The notes: generated by a model not told the origin, from the letters alone. Shown: positions 45,582-57,516, counted from the stretch's first letter. The stretch: DNA of 64,000 nucleotides from Kribbella amoyensis (GCF_007828865.1 NZ_VIVK01000001.1:1302001-1366000), one strand, 5' to 3'. A program made the numbers and translations.

Positions 45582-48500
45582 TTGCATCCCCGATGGATCA
45601 CCCCCTTGGTCGTCGGCGCGCTCCTCGCGAGCACCGCGGCGGCCTCGCCCGCTCAGGCGGCACCACCACCGCCGTCCGAGCGGGCCACAGTCCAGCCGAA
45701 GACGATCACGCTGATCACCGGTGACCGGGTCCGCGTGACCCCGCGGCCGGGCAAGCCCGAAGAGGTCGTCTTCGAACCCACCCCGACGAGCCGATCCACG
45801 TCCGCCATCACCACGTACTCGGGCGGCCACACGTACGTCGTACCGTCCGCCGCGCGGGCCGACGTTCTCTCCGGCCGGCTCGACCGCACCCTGTTCGACG
45901 TCACCACGCTGATCGCCGAAGGCCGTGACGACGCGAGCTCGAAGACCCTGCCCGTCATCGTCCGGTACGCCGGGACGCCGGCCGCGGCCACCACGCGAGC
46001 CCGGCAGGCCCAACTCCCGGGGACCAAGAGCTCGCGGGTCCTGACCAGCATCGGCGCCCGCGCGGCGGCTGTGGACAAGAGCTCGACGGACGACTTCTGG
46101 GCCACCCTGGCTCCCGGCAGTACGGCCCGGGTGAACGCGGCCGTCCAGCGCGTGTCCCTCGACCGGCAGGTCCGAGCCGGCCTGGACCAGAGCGTTCCGC
46201 AGATCGGTGGGCCGGCCGCCTGGCAGCGTGGCTTCACCGGCAAGGGCACGAAGATCGCCGTCCTCGACACCGGCCTCGACCCCACCCATCCGGACCTGGC
46301 CGGCCGGATCGCGCAGTCGGAGAACTTCTCCGAGGCCGCGGACGCCGTCGACCACTTCGGCCACGGGACCCACGTCGCCAGTATCGCCGCCGGCTCCGGT
46401 GCGGCGTCGGGCGGCAAGTACAAGGGGGTCGCCCACGAAGCGACGCTGCTGAACGCCAAGGTGCTCGACGACTTCGGCTCCGGCTACTTCTCCGGGATCA
46501 TCGCCGGCATGGAGTGGGCCGCTGCCCAGGGCGCAGACGTGGCGAACCTGAGCCTCGGCAGCGCGGACCCGAGCGACGGCACCGACGACCTGTCGCTGGC
46601 CGTCAACCGGCTCACCCAGGACACCGGCACCCTCTTCGTCGTTGCTGCTGGCAACTGTTTCTTCCCGCAGCCGGCCACCGTCACCTCGCCGGCGGCCGCG
46701 GACGACGCCTTGGCCGTCGGAAACCTGCAACGGGACGGCTCGCTCAACGACAGCTCGTGCCGTGGTCCGCGCAAGGGCGACGGCGCCCTGAAGCCGGAGA
46801 TCTCCGCTCCCGGGACCGACATCGTCGCCGCCCGGGCCGCCGGGACGTCCATCGGTGACCCGGTCGGCGACAGCTACACGACCCTGACCGGTACGTCGAT
46901 GGCCACGCCGCACGTCGCCGGGACCGCGGCCCTGGTCGCGCAGGCCCACCCGGACTGGAAGGCCACCCAGCTCAAGGCGCGGCTGATCTCCACGGCCGAC
47001 CCGCAGCAGGCTCGGGTCGACGAAGAAGGCGCCGGCCGTGTCGACGCCGACCAGGCCACCGAGCCGGCCGTCACGGTCGACCTCGGCGAACTGGAACTCG
47101 GCACGCTGCTCTGGCCTTACCCGGCCAAGGACGAGGTCAGCCGCGACCTCACCTACCGCAACCCCACCGGTACGCCGGTGACGCTGCAACTGGCGGCATC
47201 CCTCGACCCGGCGCAGGCGACCCCGAAGCTGAGTGCCACCCAGCTCGTCGTCCCCGCCAATGGCGAGGCCAAGGTCACCGTCACGGCCGACCGGGCCGCC
47301 GCCGGGACCGGGACCTTCTCCGGCCGCATCACCGCGACGGCCGCCGGCGCGGACCCGATCGTCACCACGATCGGCTGGTTCGCCGAAGCCGAGATGTACG
47401 ACCTCACCCTCAAGGGCATCACCAGGGCCGGCGGGCCGGCGAACGCGGATATCACCATCGCCCGGCTCGACGGTGCGCCGCTGGACCTCGGTCCGTTCGG
47501 CCTGCCGATGCGGGACGGTGTGGCCAAGGTCCGCGTTCCTCCGGGCCGCTATGTCGCGTCCACCTTCTTCGGTACGCCTGCGACGGATACCGCGCTCGAG
47601 CAGTTCGACCTCGTGGCCGGAGACGAGGTGAACGTGACCCAGGACAGCACGGTCACCCTGGACGCGCGGAAGGCCGAGCCGGTCGACCTCACGGCGGAGG
47701 GTACGCAGGACCTGACGTCGCGGCAGCGCTCGATGGTCTACGTGCTGCGGGACAAGGACGGCAGGCAGGCTGGTGGCATCGGACTCGATCTGACCGGGAG
47801 CGCTCGCGTCACCCGGGCCACGCCGACCAGCAAGGTGAGCACCGGCAATGCGGAGTTCGCGCTCGGCACGCGGCTGGAGGTCCCGCCGTACCGGGCGAAG
47901 GTCCAGGGCGGCAGTGCGTTCACGGTGCTCGACTACTACTTCGGGCCGCGCTTCACCGGGACGAAGAAGCTCGCGCTGTACGACGCGGGCGCGGGTTCGG
48001 CCGAGGAGCTGAAGGGGACGAAGGGCAAGCTGGCCCTGATTCGCCGCGGCACCAGCGACCCGCGGTACAACGGTGAGATCGTCAAGGCGGCCGAGGACGC
48101 CGGCGCGGCCGCGGTCCTGCTGTACAACCCGGAGATCGCGGGTGACGGCGGGGTCAACCCGTACTGGGCGACCGGCGATTCCGGTGCGGCCACGATCCCG
48201 GCGATGCGAACCTCGCGGGCGGCCGCGCAGCTGCTGCTGGACCGGCCGAAGCCGGTCACCGTCGAGCTGACGGGCCAGGCGACCACGCCGTACGTGTACG
48301 ACCTGATGCAGCCGTGGACGGGTCAGGTGCCCGCTGTCGGCAAGGTCGTGGTGCCCCGGAAGCAGCTTGCGACGGTGACGGAGTCGTTCGGAAGCCACAA
48401 GGCGAACGTGCCGACCTCGGAGGTTCGGCACGGCTCCACCCCGGGCGGGGGCAGTTTCGGTAGTTGGCTTGTCCCGACCTTCAGCGCGCCTTCGCACCGG

Positions 48501-49298
48501 ACCAGCTATGTCCAGGCGGGCCCCGCGGCATGGTCGAGTTCGCTGATCTACAACAACGGGGACGCCAACTTCGGGTCGAACACGACCGAGCGCAGCTACC
48601 GACCCGGAGAGCGCGCTTCGCTCCGGTTCCTGGCCCCCGTTCAGAACAGCGGCCTTCCCGTGGCCCGTACCAACGAGGGCAGCATCAGATATGTCGAAGG
48701 CGGACTGCTGTTCCAGGTGAGTCCGTTCCAGAGCGGCGTGGAGTTCGCGGACACCTACCGCAACACGGCACAGCTGACCGTGGAGCGCGACGGCGAACTG
48801 CTCGCGTCCGCGGAGGACACCGGCCTGTGGGTCGAGACGCCGACCGAGCCCGCGACGTACCGGGCGACGCTGCTGGCCGAACGGAACCATGAAACCTGGC
48901 TGTACTCGACGAAGGTGCGCTCGGTCTGGTCGTGGAAGGCGAAGGGCGGTGAGGACGAGGTGATGCCGGTGGTGTTCGCCGACCTCGACGTACCGTCCGC
49001 CGACCAGCTCAGCCGGGTCCGGACCGGCGTACCGACGCAGCTCACGCTCGGGCTGCGGCACCAGGCGGAATCGGGTTCGACGGCGAAGTTCACCTCCGCC
49101 AAGCTCGAGCTGTCGTACGACGGCAAGAAGTGGACGGAGCTCAAGCTGGCCAAGCACGCCGACGGCCGCTACAGCACGACCGTCACGCATCCGGCGGCGC
49201 AGGCGGGGAAGAAGCCGTCGCTGCGGCTCACCGCGGTCGATGCTGACGGCAACAAGTTGGAGCAGGAGGTGACCAGCGCCTACGGGCTGATCAGCTGA
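45582..49298 (+). CDS. large secreted subtilisin-like serine protease (S8) with PA domain
   Basis: The 1238-residue protein starts at TTG with a GGAGG site 5 bases upstream and a Sec signal (WITPLVVGALLASTAAASPAQAA). A propeptide region (about residues 30-200) leads to the S8 catalytic domain with Asp229 (AVLDTGLDPTHPDLAG), His261 (HFGHGTHVAS) and Ser439 (GTSMATPHVAG). Beta-rich domains follow; a protease-associated (PA) segment lies near residues 795-880 (LALIRRGTSDPRYNGEIVKA), and the C terminus is a long beta-sandwich tail. It is an extracellular scavenging protease. It stands alone on the plus strand. Confidence 0.93.
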   Translation: MHPRWITPLVVGALLASTAAASPAQAAPPPPSERATVQPKTITLITGDRVRVTPRPGKPEEVVFEPTPTSRSTSAITTYSGGHTYVVPSAARADVLSGRLDRTLFDVTTLIAEGRDDASSKTLPVIVRYAGTPAAATTRARQAQLPGTKSSRVLTSIGARAAAVDKSSTDDFWATLAPGSTARVNAAVQRVSLDRQVRAGLDQSVPQIGGPAAWQRGFTGKGTKIAVLDTGLDPTHPDLAGRIAQSENFSEAADAVDHFGHGTHVASIAAGSGAASGGKYKGVAHEATLLNAKVLDDFGSGYFSGIIAGMEWAAAQGADVANLSLGSADPSDGTDDLSLAVNRLTQDTGTLFVVAAGNCFFPQPATVTSPAAADDALAVGNLQRDGSLNDSSCRGPRKGDGALKPEISAPGTDIVAARAAGTSIGDPVGDSYTTLTGTSMATPHVAGTAALVAQAHPDWKATQLKARLISTADPQQARVDEEGAGRVDADQATEPAVTVDLGELELGTLLWPYPAKDEVSRDLTYRNPTGTPVTLQLAASLDPAQATPKLSATQLVVPANGEAKVTVTADRAAAGTGTFSGRITATAAGADPIVTTIGWFAEAEMYDLTLKGITRAGGPANADITIARLDGAPLDLGPFGLPMRDGVAKVRVPPGRYVASTFFGTPATDTALEQFDLVAGDEVNVTQDSTVTLDARKAEPVDLTAEGTQDLTSRQRSMVYVLRDKDGRQAGGIGLDLTGSARVTRATPTSKVSTGNAEFALGTRLEVPPYRAKVQGGSAFTVLDYYFGPRFTGTKKLALYDAGAGSAEELKGTKGKLALIRRGTSDPRYNGEIVKAAEDAGAAAVLLYNPEIAGDGGVNPYWATGDSGAATIPAMRTSRAAAQLLLDRPKPVTVELTGQATTPYVYDLMQPWTGQVPAVGKVVVPRKQLATVTESFGSHKANVPTSEVRHGSTPGGGSFGSWLVPTFSAPSHRTSYVQAGPAAWSSSLIYNNGDANFGSNTTERSYRPGERASLRFLAPVQNSGLPVARTNEGSIRYVEGGLLFQVSPFQSGVEFADTYRNTAQLTVERDGELLASAEDTGLWVETPTEPATYRATLLAERNHETWLYSTKVRSVWSWKAKGGEDEVMPVVFADLDVPSADQLSRVRTGVPTQLTLGLRHQAESGSTAKFTSAKLELSYDGKKWTELKLAKHADGRYSTTVTHPAAQAGKKPSLRLTAVDADGNKLEQEVTSAYGLIS

Positions 49299-49366
49299 TG
49301 CCCGGCGGACCGGGTCGTGGGCGTCGACCGCCCGCGGCTCCGGTCCGTCGTCAGCCGGTCAGCCGG

Positions 49367-49942
49367 TCAGTCGTCGCCGGGCGCCGGTGGGTGCTCCTTG
49401 GCGTCCTCGGCCTTGAAGTCGCCGGCCCGGATCCGGTACACCTGCAGGTTCAGGCCGTAGTACTTGTCGGTCTCGCCGACCCACTCCATCCCGAGCCGGC
49501 CGGCGGTCGCCAGCGCGCGCTCGTTGTGCGGACGGGCCACCGCGAACAACTCGTCGATCCCGCCCTCGGTGAACGCCCAGCGCATTAGCGTCCGGCTCGC
49601 CTCGGTCGCGTACCCGTACCCCCAGGCGGACGGCTTCAGCTGCCAGCCGATCTCCAGGTCCTCCTCGTACGGCGGCAGCAGCCGGATCAGCAGCCCGCCG
49701 ACGAGTTCGTTGGTGTCCTTGCGCAGCACCGCCCAGCGGCCGGCCGGCAGGACGAAGTTGGGCTGGGCCTCGACCCAGGCAGCGAGTACCCGCTTCATCG
49801 TGGCCACCTCGTCGATCCGTTCGATCGCCGGCGACAACCACTGCGCCACGTCCGCCGAGCCGTAGATCTCCACCGCGGCTTCGGCGTCGGCCTCTTCCCA
49901 GTCCCGGATCAGCAGCCGGTCACTCTCGAGTGTCAGCGTCAC
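49367..49942 (-). CDS. GNAT N-acetyltransferase (RimJ/RimL-like)
   Basis: The 191-residue acetyltransferase opens with the typical LTLESDRLLIRDWEEADAEA and has the acetyl-CoA loop AWGYGYATEASRTLMRWAF, as in RimJ/RimL-type enzymes that acetylate protein N termini or small amines. The GTG start gives the usual family N terminus; the frame stays open upstream but there crosses the structured region at 50.0-50.2 kb. It lies downstream of that region on the same strand. Confidence 0.85.
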   Translation of the reverse strand: MTLTLESDRLLIRDWEEADAEAAVEIYGSADVAQWLSPAIERIDEVATMKRVLAAWVEAQPNFVLPAGRWAVLRKDTNELVGGLLIRLLPPYEEDLEIGWQLKPSAWGYGYATEASRTLMRWAFTEGGIDELFAVARPHNERALATAGRLGMEWVGETDKYYGLNLQVYRIRAGDFKAEDAKEHPPAPGDD

Positions 49943-50010
49943 CTCTTCAGCGTAGGCACGCACCGGGTGGCGGCAAGAGGTTCGCGGTGAACACCTGGTG
50001 CCCGAGGGGA

Positions 50011-50191
50011 CCGGCCAGAGGCTCCGGGGGGAGGGAGACCTCTGGCCGGCGACCGCGGCCTTCGGGGGGGGGAAGGCGCGCGGCCAGGGCCGGGGACTTC
50101 CGGGGGGTGGAAGATCGCCGGCCCAGCCGGAACGACCGAGGGGGGATTCGGTCCGTTCCGGCGACATCGGAGCCTCCTCGAGGGGGAGGAG
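50011..50191 (-). ncRNA. array of five C-loop hairpins, candidate expanded 6C RNA
   Basis: Read on the minus strand, five consecutive hairpins have cytosine runs in the loop: 50174-50191 (six-base arms, five C in the run), 50127-50161 (13 pairs with one bulge, six C), 50097-50113 inside a second stem 50087-50124 (six C), 50059-50076 (nine C from stem into loop), and 50011-50049 (11 perfect outer pairs plus four inner, six C). Actinobacteria have a known 6C RNA named for two hairpins with at least six cytosines in each loop; the loop type matches but here there are five. It lies between hspR and the GNAT gene, on their strand. Whether it is a separate transcript or the end of the dnaK operon mRNA cannot be told. 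Confidence 0.65.
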
Positions 50192-50206
50192 TTACTCCGG
50201 TGGTCG

Positions 50207-50274
50207 CCGGGATCACCCTGACAGGGTCGATCCCGGCCGGATCCGGCGGCCCCCGGTTTCCCGGGAACCGCCGG
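50207..50274 (-). terminator. two strong hairpins after hspR
   Basis: The 50207-50236 segment has 13 pairs (CCGGGATC plus ACCCT against AGGGT plus GATCCCGG, one bulged base, 3-base loop). The 50243-50274 segment has CCGGCGG/CCGCCGG arms. Both lie directly after the hspR stop and before the C-loop array. They could terminate the dnaK operon or protect the 3' end; no T-run follows. Confidence 0.6.
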
Positions 50275-50284
50275 TGGTCTCAGC

Positions 50285-50739
50285 TCAGCGCGAGCCCAGC
50301 TCGAGCGGCTGGGTGCGGATCCAGCGCGTACTGGTCTGCTGCCGGCCCATCGCGATCACGTCCCCGGCGGGACCGGCCGAGAAGACCCGGCTGGCCGAAC
50401 TCCGCCGGGACACCCCGACACCCCGCTGGACCTCGGCGAGCAGCTGGTTGACCCGCTTGCGCAGGTCCTCCACCTCCGACTGCAGGTCCAGGATGTGCCG
50501 GATCCCGGCCAGGTTCACGCCCTCCACCTGGGACAGGTGCTGGACGTACCTGAGCCGGGCCACGTCGTACGCCGAGTAGCGCCGGCCGCGGCCGCTGGCC
50601 CGGCTCGGCACCACCAAACCGAGCCGGTCGTACTGGCGCAGCGTCTGCGGGTGCATGCCGGCCAGTTGGGCCGCCACCGAGATCACGTAGATCGGGGTGC
50701 GGTCGTCCCAGGTCGGCACCTGGCTGAACGGGATGCCCA

Positions 50740-50740
<1 letters not shown>
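50285..50740 (-). CDS. hspR: heat-shock repressor HspR
   Basis: The 151-residue MerR-family regulator represses the dnaK operon and clpB through HAIR boxes, with DnaK as co-repressor in related species. Its N-terminal winged helix is clear (YVISVAAQLAGMHPQTLRQY, then DRLGLVVPSRASGRGRRYSA, and VQHLSQVEGVNLAGIRHIL). The ATG overlaps the dnaJ stop by one base, the normal last position in the dnaK-grpE-dnaJ-hspR operon. Three HAIR-type sites are found in the window. Confidence 0.95.
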
Positions 50741-51915
<1,175 letters not shown>

Positions 51916-51945
51916 CGGCGTGTCACCTCCTGAACGCGCTCGCCG

Positions 51946-52640
51946 CTACTCCGCAGACTTCTCTGCGGACCGGTCGCTGTCATCTGTGCCCTCTGCCGTC
52001 GGGGCGGGCAGCTGCTCGGTCGGTTCCGAGACCGCCACCCTGGCCGCCCGCAGGATCCGCTCGCCGAGGCGGTACCCCGGCTGCATCACCACCGTCGCGG
52101 TCGGGCCGTCCACCTCGTCGGAATAGTTGTGCAGCAACGCCTCATGGATCCGCGGGTCGAACGGGTCACCGACCTCGCCGTACCGCACCAGGCCCAGCTT
52201 CTCGGTGACCCGCTCGAGCGACTCGGAGACAGCCTTGAAGGCCCCCTCCAGCTCGCCGGCCTCGCGGGCCCGGCCGATGTCGTCGAGCGTCTGCAGCAGC
52301 TCGGTCAGCACCGAACCGATCACCAGCTCGCGATTCGCCTCGCGGTCCCGGTCCACCCGGCGCTTGTAGTTCACGTACTCGGCCTGCAGTCGCTGCAGGT
52401 CCGCCGTACGCTCCGCGAGCGCTTCGGTGAGCAGGGCTTCCTGGGCCGACGGACCGATCAGGTCCGACGGGTCCTTCGGCGGCTGGGCTCCAGGGGTCCC
52501 GGGCATACCGGGCGCGGCACCCGGAGCGGGAGCCGCGGACGACTCCCGCACCTGGCCCGTCTCCGGGTCGATCCGGCGCTTGTCGCGGACGACGGGCTCG
52601 CCGTCGCCGAACTCGCTGCCAGGCTCGTTCGGACGATCCG

Positions 52641-52644
<4 letters not shown>
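51946..52644 (-). CDS. grpE: nucleotide exchange factor GrpE
   Basis: The 232-residue protein releases ADP from DnaK. A disordered Pro/Ala-rich N terminus (residues 1-60) is followed by a long helix ([20 protein letters not shown], then [20 protein letters not shown]) and the beta-wing ([20 protein letters not shown]). The GTG start overlaps the dnaK stop (GTGA at 52641-52644). The C terminus after residue 205 is Pro/Ala/Glu-rich and probably disordered. Confidence 0.96.
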
Positions 52645-54521
<1,877 letters not shown>

Positions 54522-54539
54522 GCTGTTACCTCCACGAAG

Positions 54540-54558
54540 TTGAGTGATGCAGACTCAA
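54540..54558. promoter_or_regulatory. HAIR box 1 upstream of dnaK
   Basis: TTGAGT-N7-ACTCAA matches the HspR inverted repeat with both half sites intact. It lies about 18 bases before the dnaK start, so bound HspR would block initiation of transcription or the first steps of elongation. Confidence 0.85.
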
Positions 54559-54613
54559 TGTTGCCGATCCGAGACCGGTTGTTCAAATCGCCGCCCGAAT
54601 CCGATCCGGCAGA

Positions 54614-54633
54614 CTTGAGTACACCTGGCTCAA
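54614..54633. promoter_or_regulatory. HAIR box 2 upstream of dnaK
   Basis: CTTGAGT-N7-GCTCAA has one half site perfect and one changed base in the other. It lies 75 bases further upstream than box 1, giving the paired sites that are typical of dnaK promoters in Actinomycetota. Confidence 0.75.
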
Positions 54634-54749
54634 CATTGCACGACGCAGGGTTCATTCCCAACCCCGGGTCCGGGTTTTCGGGGTCCGGTCCGGCCCTCCC
54701 CTGACCTGACCCCTGCCGCGGAAAGCGATTGCCATGGGATGGTGGACGG

Positions 54750-55238
54750 GTGAAGCTCCGCCCGATGACCACCGCTGACGAAGGTGCGGTGCTCGCGCTC
54801 AACGCCGCCGCCGAACGGCACGTCGATCCGCTCGGCGCCGACCGGCTGGACTGGCTCCGGCTGATCGCCGCGCACGCCGCTGTCGTCGACCTGGACGGCG
54901 AGGTGGCCGCGTTCGTGCTGACCTTCGCGCCGGGCTCGGCCCAGGACAGCCTGGACTTCCAGTGGTTCACCGAAACCTACGCGGACCGTTTCCTGCACCT
55001 GGACCGGATCGTGGTCGCGGAGCAGCACCGCCGCCAGGGCATCGGTACCGCGGTGTACCGGGCGGTCGAACGCGCCGCCAAACCGTTCGACCGGCTGGTC
55101 TGCCAGATCCGCTCGGATCCCCCGGACGCGCCGGCGCTCGCCTTCCACGCGGTCCGCGGCTTCTTCGAGGTGGGCAAACTCCTCCGCCCCGACGGCCTGA
55201 CCATGGCCCTGTGCTCCAAGGAGCTCGCGGACGCCTGA
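54750..55238 (+). CDS. GNAT N-acetyltransferase
   Basis: The 162-residue acetyltransferase has the acetyl-CoA loop VVAEQHRRQGIGTAVYRAVE and starts with KLRPMTTADEGAVLALN as in typical GNAT proteins. The GTG start at 54750 is preferred because it is just before the conserved beta strand; ATG at 54729 would add seven residues. It is divergent from dnaK and ends before a strong hairpin. Confidence 0.82.
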   Translation: MKLRPMTTADEGAVLALNAAAERHVDPLGADRLDWLRLIAAHAAVVDLDGEVAAFVLTFAPGSAQDSLDFQWFTETYADRFLHLDRIVVAEQHRRQGIGTAVYRAVERAAKPFDRLVCQIRSDPPDAPALAFHAVRGFFEVGKLLRPDGLTMALCSKELADA

Positions 55239-55313
55239 GCTCCTGGGCCCGGCCCGCGTCATCGCTCGTGCCTGTTGTCCGTCGGCCGACGCGGAGTTCC
55301 TCACCGTGCAGCG

Positions 55314-55350
55314 GATCCGGCGGCCGCGGTGAGGCGACGGCCGCCGGATC
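55314..55350. terminator. bidirectional-type hairpin between convergent genes
   Basis: GATCCGGCGGCC (55314-55325) pairs perfectly with GGCCGCCGGATC (55339-55350), with one more G:C pair extending into the loop. It lies between the ends of the GNAT gene (55238) and the convergent small secreted protein gene (55357), so it probably terminates both transcripts. Confidence 0.75.
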
Positions 55351-55356
55351 GGGCTC

Positions 55357-55659
55357 TCAGCCGTTTCCGTAGTAGAAGTAGTAACCCTTCGGGCACCCGC
55401 CACCCGGGCACGTCCCGGTGCCGGACGTGTAGTAGATCGCGCTCACCGGCCAGCCGAGGCGCGAGTACAGCCGCCGGTCCTCCGCGCAGTTGTCGTAGCT
55501 GAGGCCGCAGTTGTGCCGGTACTTCCAGACGGTCGCCGCTTGGCTTCCAGTCACGCTCTCGGCCGCCGCCGGGGCCGTCTGTACCGCGTGGCTCGCCGGC
55601 TGCACCGCGACGCCCAGCGCCAGAATCGCCGCCGCCGCGACGCCTGACAGGACTCTCAT
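55357..55659 (-). CDS. small secreted four-cysteine protein
   Basis: The 100-residue protein has a Sec signal (VLSGVAAAAILALGVAVQPASHA) and a mature part of about 70 residues with four cysteines (HNCGLSYDNC and GTCPGGGCP), likely two disulfides, many tyrosines and an end YYFYYGNG. The start ATG has upstream GAAGGGAAATTC (AAGGG-type site). No known family or neighbour partner is recognised. The final YGNG looks like pediocin's YGNGV but that motif belongs at the N terminus of mature bacteriocins, so the likeness is not meaningful. Confidence 0.7.
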   Translation of the reverse strand: MRVLSGVAAAAILALGVAVQPASHAVQTAPAAAESVTGSQAATVWKYRHNCGLSYDNCAEDRRLYSRLGWPVSAIYYTSGTGTCPGGGCPKGYYFYYGNG

Positions 55660-55761
55660 GAATTTCCCTTCGTTCGGGCCTGACTGACCAGGTCATCGTT
55701 CCGCTCCGGCCTGTCGCGTAGCTGCCTCGCGACTGCCGGGGTCGGGAGCCCGTCCGGGTGG

Positions 55762-56331
55762 TCAGAAGCGGCGGATGTCGAGCAGGCAGCGGAGCGGGAG
55801 GTCCCGGCGGAGACGCGGGTCGGCGAGGGCGTCGACGATGCAGGCAGCGCCGATCCAGTGCGCTTCGCAGTCGTCGACGAGGGCGCGGACGACCCGGGCG
55901 GTGGCGCCGGTGTCGGCCCAGTCGTCGACCATCAGGACGCGGTCGCTCGGCCGGATCAACCCGCGCCGGAAGCCGAACACGACGTGCCGGTCCTGGTAGT
56001 CCGGTCCGCTCGTCCGCTGAACCCAGCGATCGCTGTCGGTCGCCTGGGTGACCACCTTCCGCGCCTCGACCAGGCCGACCCCGAGCGCGGCCGCCGTCAA
56101 GGCGCCGACCAGGGTGCCGCGCGACTGCGGACCGATCACCACGGTGGGCGTCTCGTCGTACAGGGTGCCCAGGGCGGGCCCGAGATCGCGCAGCAGGGAC
56201 GCGTCCCGCCACCACCCGGTGATGTCGGCGTACCCCCATCGGTCCGTCCGGTCCTGCCGCGCGACGTAGGCGTCCGCCAGCCGCCGACGGAGGTCACCGT
56301 CGGCCCGTCGGCGTACCGCGGTCCTGGCCAT
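55762..56331 (-). CDS. phosphoribosyltransferase-domain protein
   Basis: The 189-residue protein has the type I phosphoribosyltransferase PRPP loop RVLMVDDWADTGATARVV and the upstream IGPQSRGTLVG block. The substrate base is unclear; the sequence is closest to adenine/orotate-type PRTases that are annotated only by domain. It lies 55 bases before the sialidase-like gene on the same strand order. It may salvage a base, or act as a regulator. Confidence 0.82.
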   Translation of the reverse strand: MARTAVRRRADGDLRRRLADAYVARQDRTDRWGYADITGWWRDASLLRDLGPALGTLYDETPTVVIGPQSRGTLVGALTAAALGVGLVEARKVVTQATDSDRWVQRTSGPDYQDRHVVFGFRRGLIRPSDRVLMVDDWADTGATARVVRALVDDCEAHWIGAACIVDALADPRLRRDLPLRCLLDIRRF

Positions 56332-56386
56332 GGACCCAGCGTGACGGCCTCCCGCCGACCGCGCACCGCATTTATCGGGTCAGGTG

Positions 56387-57409
56387 CTACCCGAGAGCGG
56401 TACGGGGCAGGATCTCGCCGACGATCTCGCGGGTGAAGATGTCGTAGCTGATCACCAGCAGCTCGTCCCCGGGGAGCTCGACGACAGCTGGGTTCGCCTG
56501 GTCCATCGTGTCCTGGCCCGCGTCGATGACCAGGTGCTGCGGGTCCTTGTCCCAGCGCCCCCGCGGTTCGCGGATCACCGTCGCGACCGTCGGCCGGCCC
56601 GGGTTGAACCGCCGCGACACGTCCCCGAACGCCAGCAGCACCGCGCCGTCCGACAACGTCAGCGTGTCCGACGACGACGCGTACAACCCGCTCGGCTCCG
56701 GCTCGGACCAGGTCACCCCGTTGTCGTCCGAGCGGACCAGGTCGGCCTCCTGGTCGGTCCGCAGCAACGCGACCACCTGGCCGTCGGGGAGCAACGTCAG
56801 GACCGGCTCGGTGTACTCGCGGTCCGGCTGCCGCCCGAGGACGATCTCGTTCTCCGCCGGCCAGGTCAGCCCGCCGTCGGTCGACCGGACCACGGCCGCC
56901 GAGTGCCGGTGGTCCCCCGGGAACACCCCGTACACCGGGGCCAGCAGGTCGCCGTCCGGCAACTCGAGGATCTGCCCGTGCGCGACGACGTGCCCGGCCC
57001 GGAACGAGTGCCACACCTCCGCGGTCTCGTGGTCCACCATCCCCGACCCCACCGCGACCGGCGAGTCCCAACTGGCCCCGCCGTCCGTCGACCGTGCCAC
57101 CTGGACCCCGGGACACACGTACGGCCGCACCGACCAGTCGATCTGGAACCAGCTCAGCAACAGGTCCCCGTTGGCCAGCTGCACCACCATCGGATCCCGG
57201 TCGTCCTGGATCGTGTCCACCACCACCCGCGGCTCCGACCAGTTCCGCCCCTCGTCCGAACTCTCCGCGGCCACGATCCGCCCATTGCTCCGGACGTGCC
57301 CCAACCCCTCCCGCCAAACCACGAAAACCCGCCCGTCCCCCAACCGGACAGCACTGGGAAAGTACGGCAACTGCCCGGCAATGGTCCTGGCGATCACAAC
57401 ACGAGACAT
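56387..57409 (-). CDS. sialidase-like BNR-repeat protein
   Basis: The 340-residue protein is predicted to be a six-bladed beta-propeller: four Asp-box repeats are visible (SSDEGRNW, STDGGASW, STDGGLTW, SDDNGVTW), which mark the exo-alpha-sialidase/BNR superfamily. The ATG giving SRVVIARTIAG is chosen because ten extra residues from a further ATG add nothing conserved. No signal peptide is present, which is unusual for a sialidase and suggests an intracellular glycosidase or lectin-like role. The Arg triad is not certain from sequence alone. Confidence 0.82.
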   Translation of the reverse strand: MSRVVIARTIAGQLPYFPSAVRLGDGRVFVVWREGLGHVRSNGRIVAAESSDEGRNWSEPRVVVDTIQDDRDPMVVQLANGDLLLSWFQIDWSVRPYVCPGVQVARSTDGGASWDSPVAVGSGMVDHETAEVWHSFRAGHVVAHGQILELPDGDLLAPVYGVFPGDHRHSAAVVRSTDGGLTWPAENEIVLGRQPDREYTEPVLTLLPDGQVVALLRTDQEADLVRSDDNGVTWSEPEPSGLYASSSDTLTLSDGAVLLAFGDVSRRFNPGRPTVATVIREPRGRWDKDPQHLVIDAGQDTMDQANPAVVELPGDELLVISYDIFTREIVGEILPRTALG

Positions 57410-57436
57410 GACGGCCAAGCTAGTGCGGACACCCAC

Positions 57437-57516
57437 CACTCACCAACCTCCCCCGCCACCGGACGTCATGGCGGGGGCGACCCGGGAACCGGCGGGCCGG
57501 CGGTGGTTGATGAGTG
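57437..57516. repeat. inverted repeat element with GGTTGATGAGTG arms, copy 2
   Basis: CACTCACCAACC (57437-57448) and GGTTGATGAGTG (57505-57516) pair with one mismatch around a 56-base loop. Inside lies a perfect nine-base stem CCCCCGCCA/TGGCGGGGG (57450-57458 and 57469-57477). The right arm continues as ATGAGTGCTGCAGGTCCGC, like the sequences at 26.5 and 59.8 kb. It occupies the gap between the divergent sialidase-like and AbiEi-like genes. Confidence 0.65.

Noticed and set aside
45567..49190. long minus-strand frame opposite the subtilase
   Set aside because: A composition shadow of the S8 protease gene; no start signal or recognisable motif.
55357..55659. pediocin-like bacteriocin from the YGNG ending
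   Set aside because: YGNGV must lie at the N terminus of the mature bacteriocin; here it is at the C terminus of a larger four-cysteine protein.
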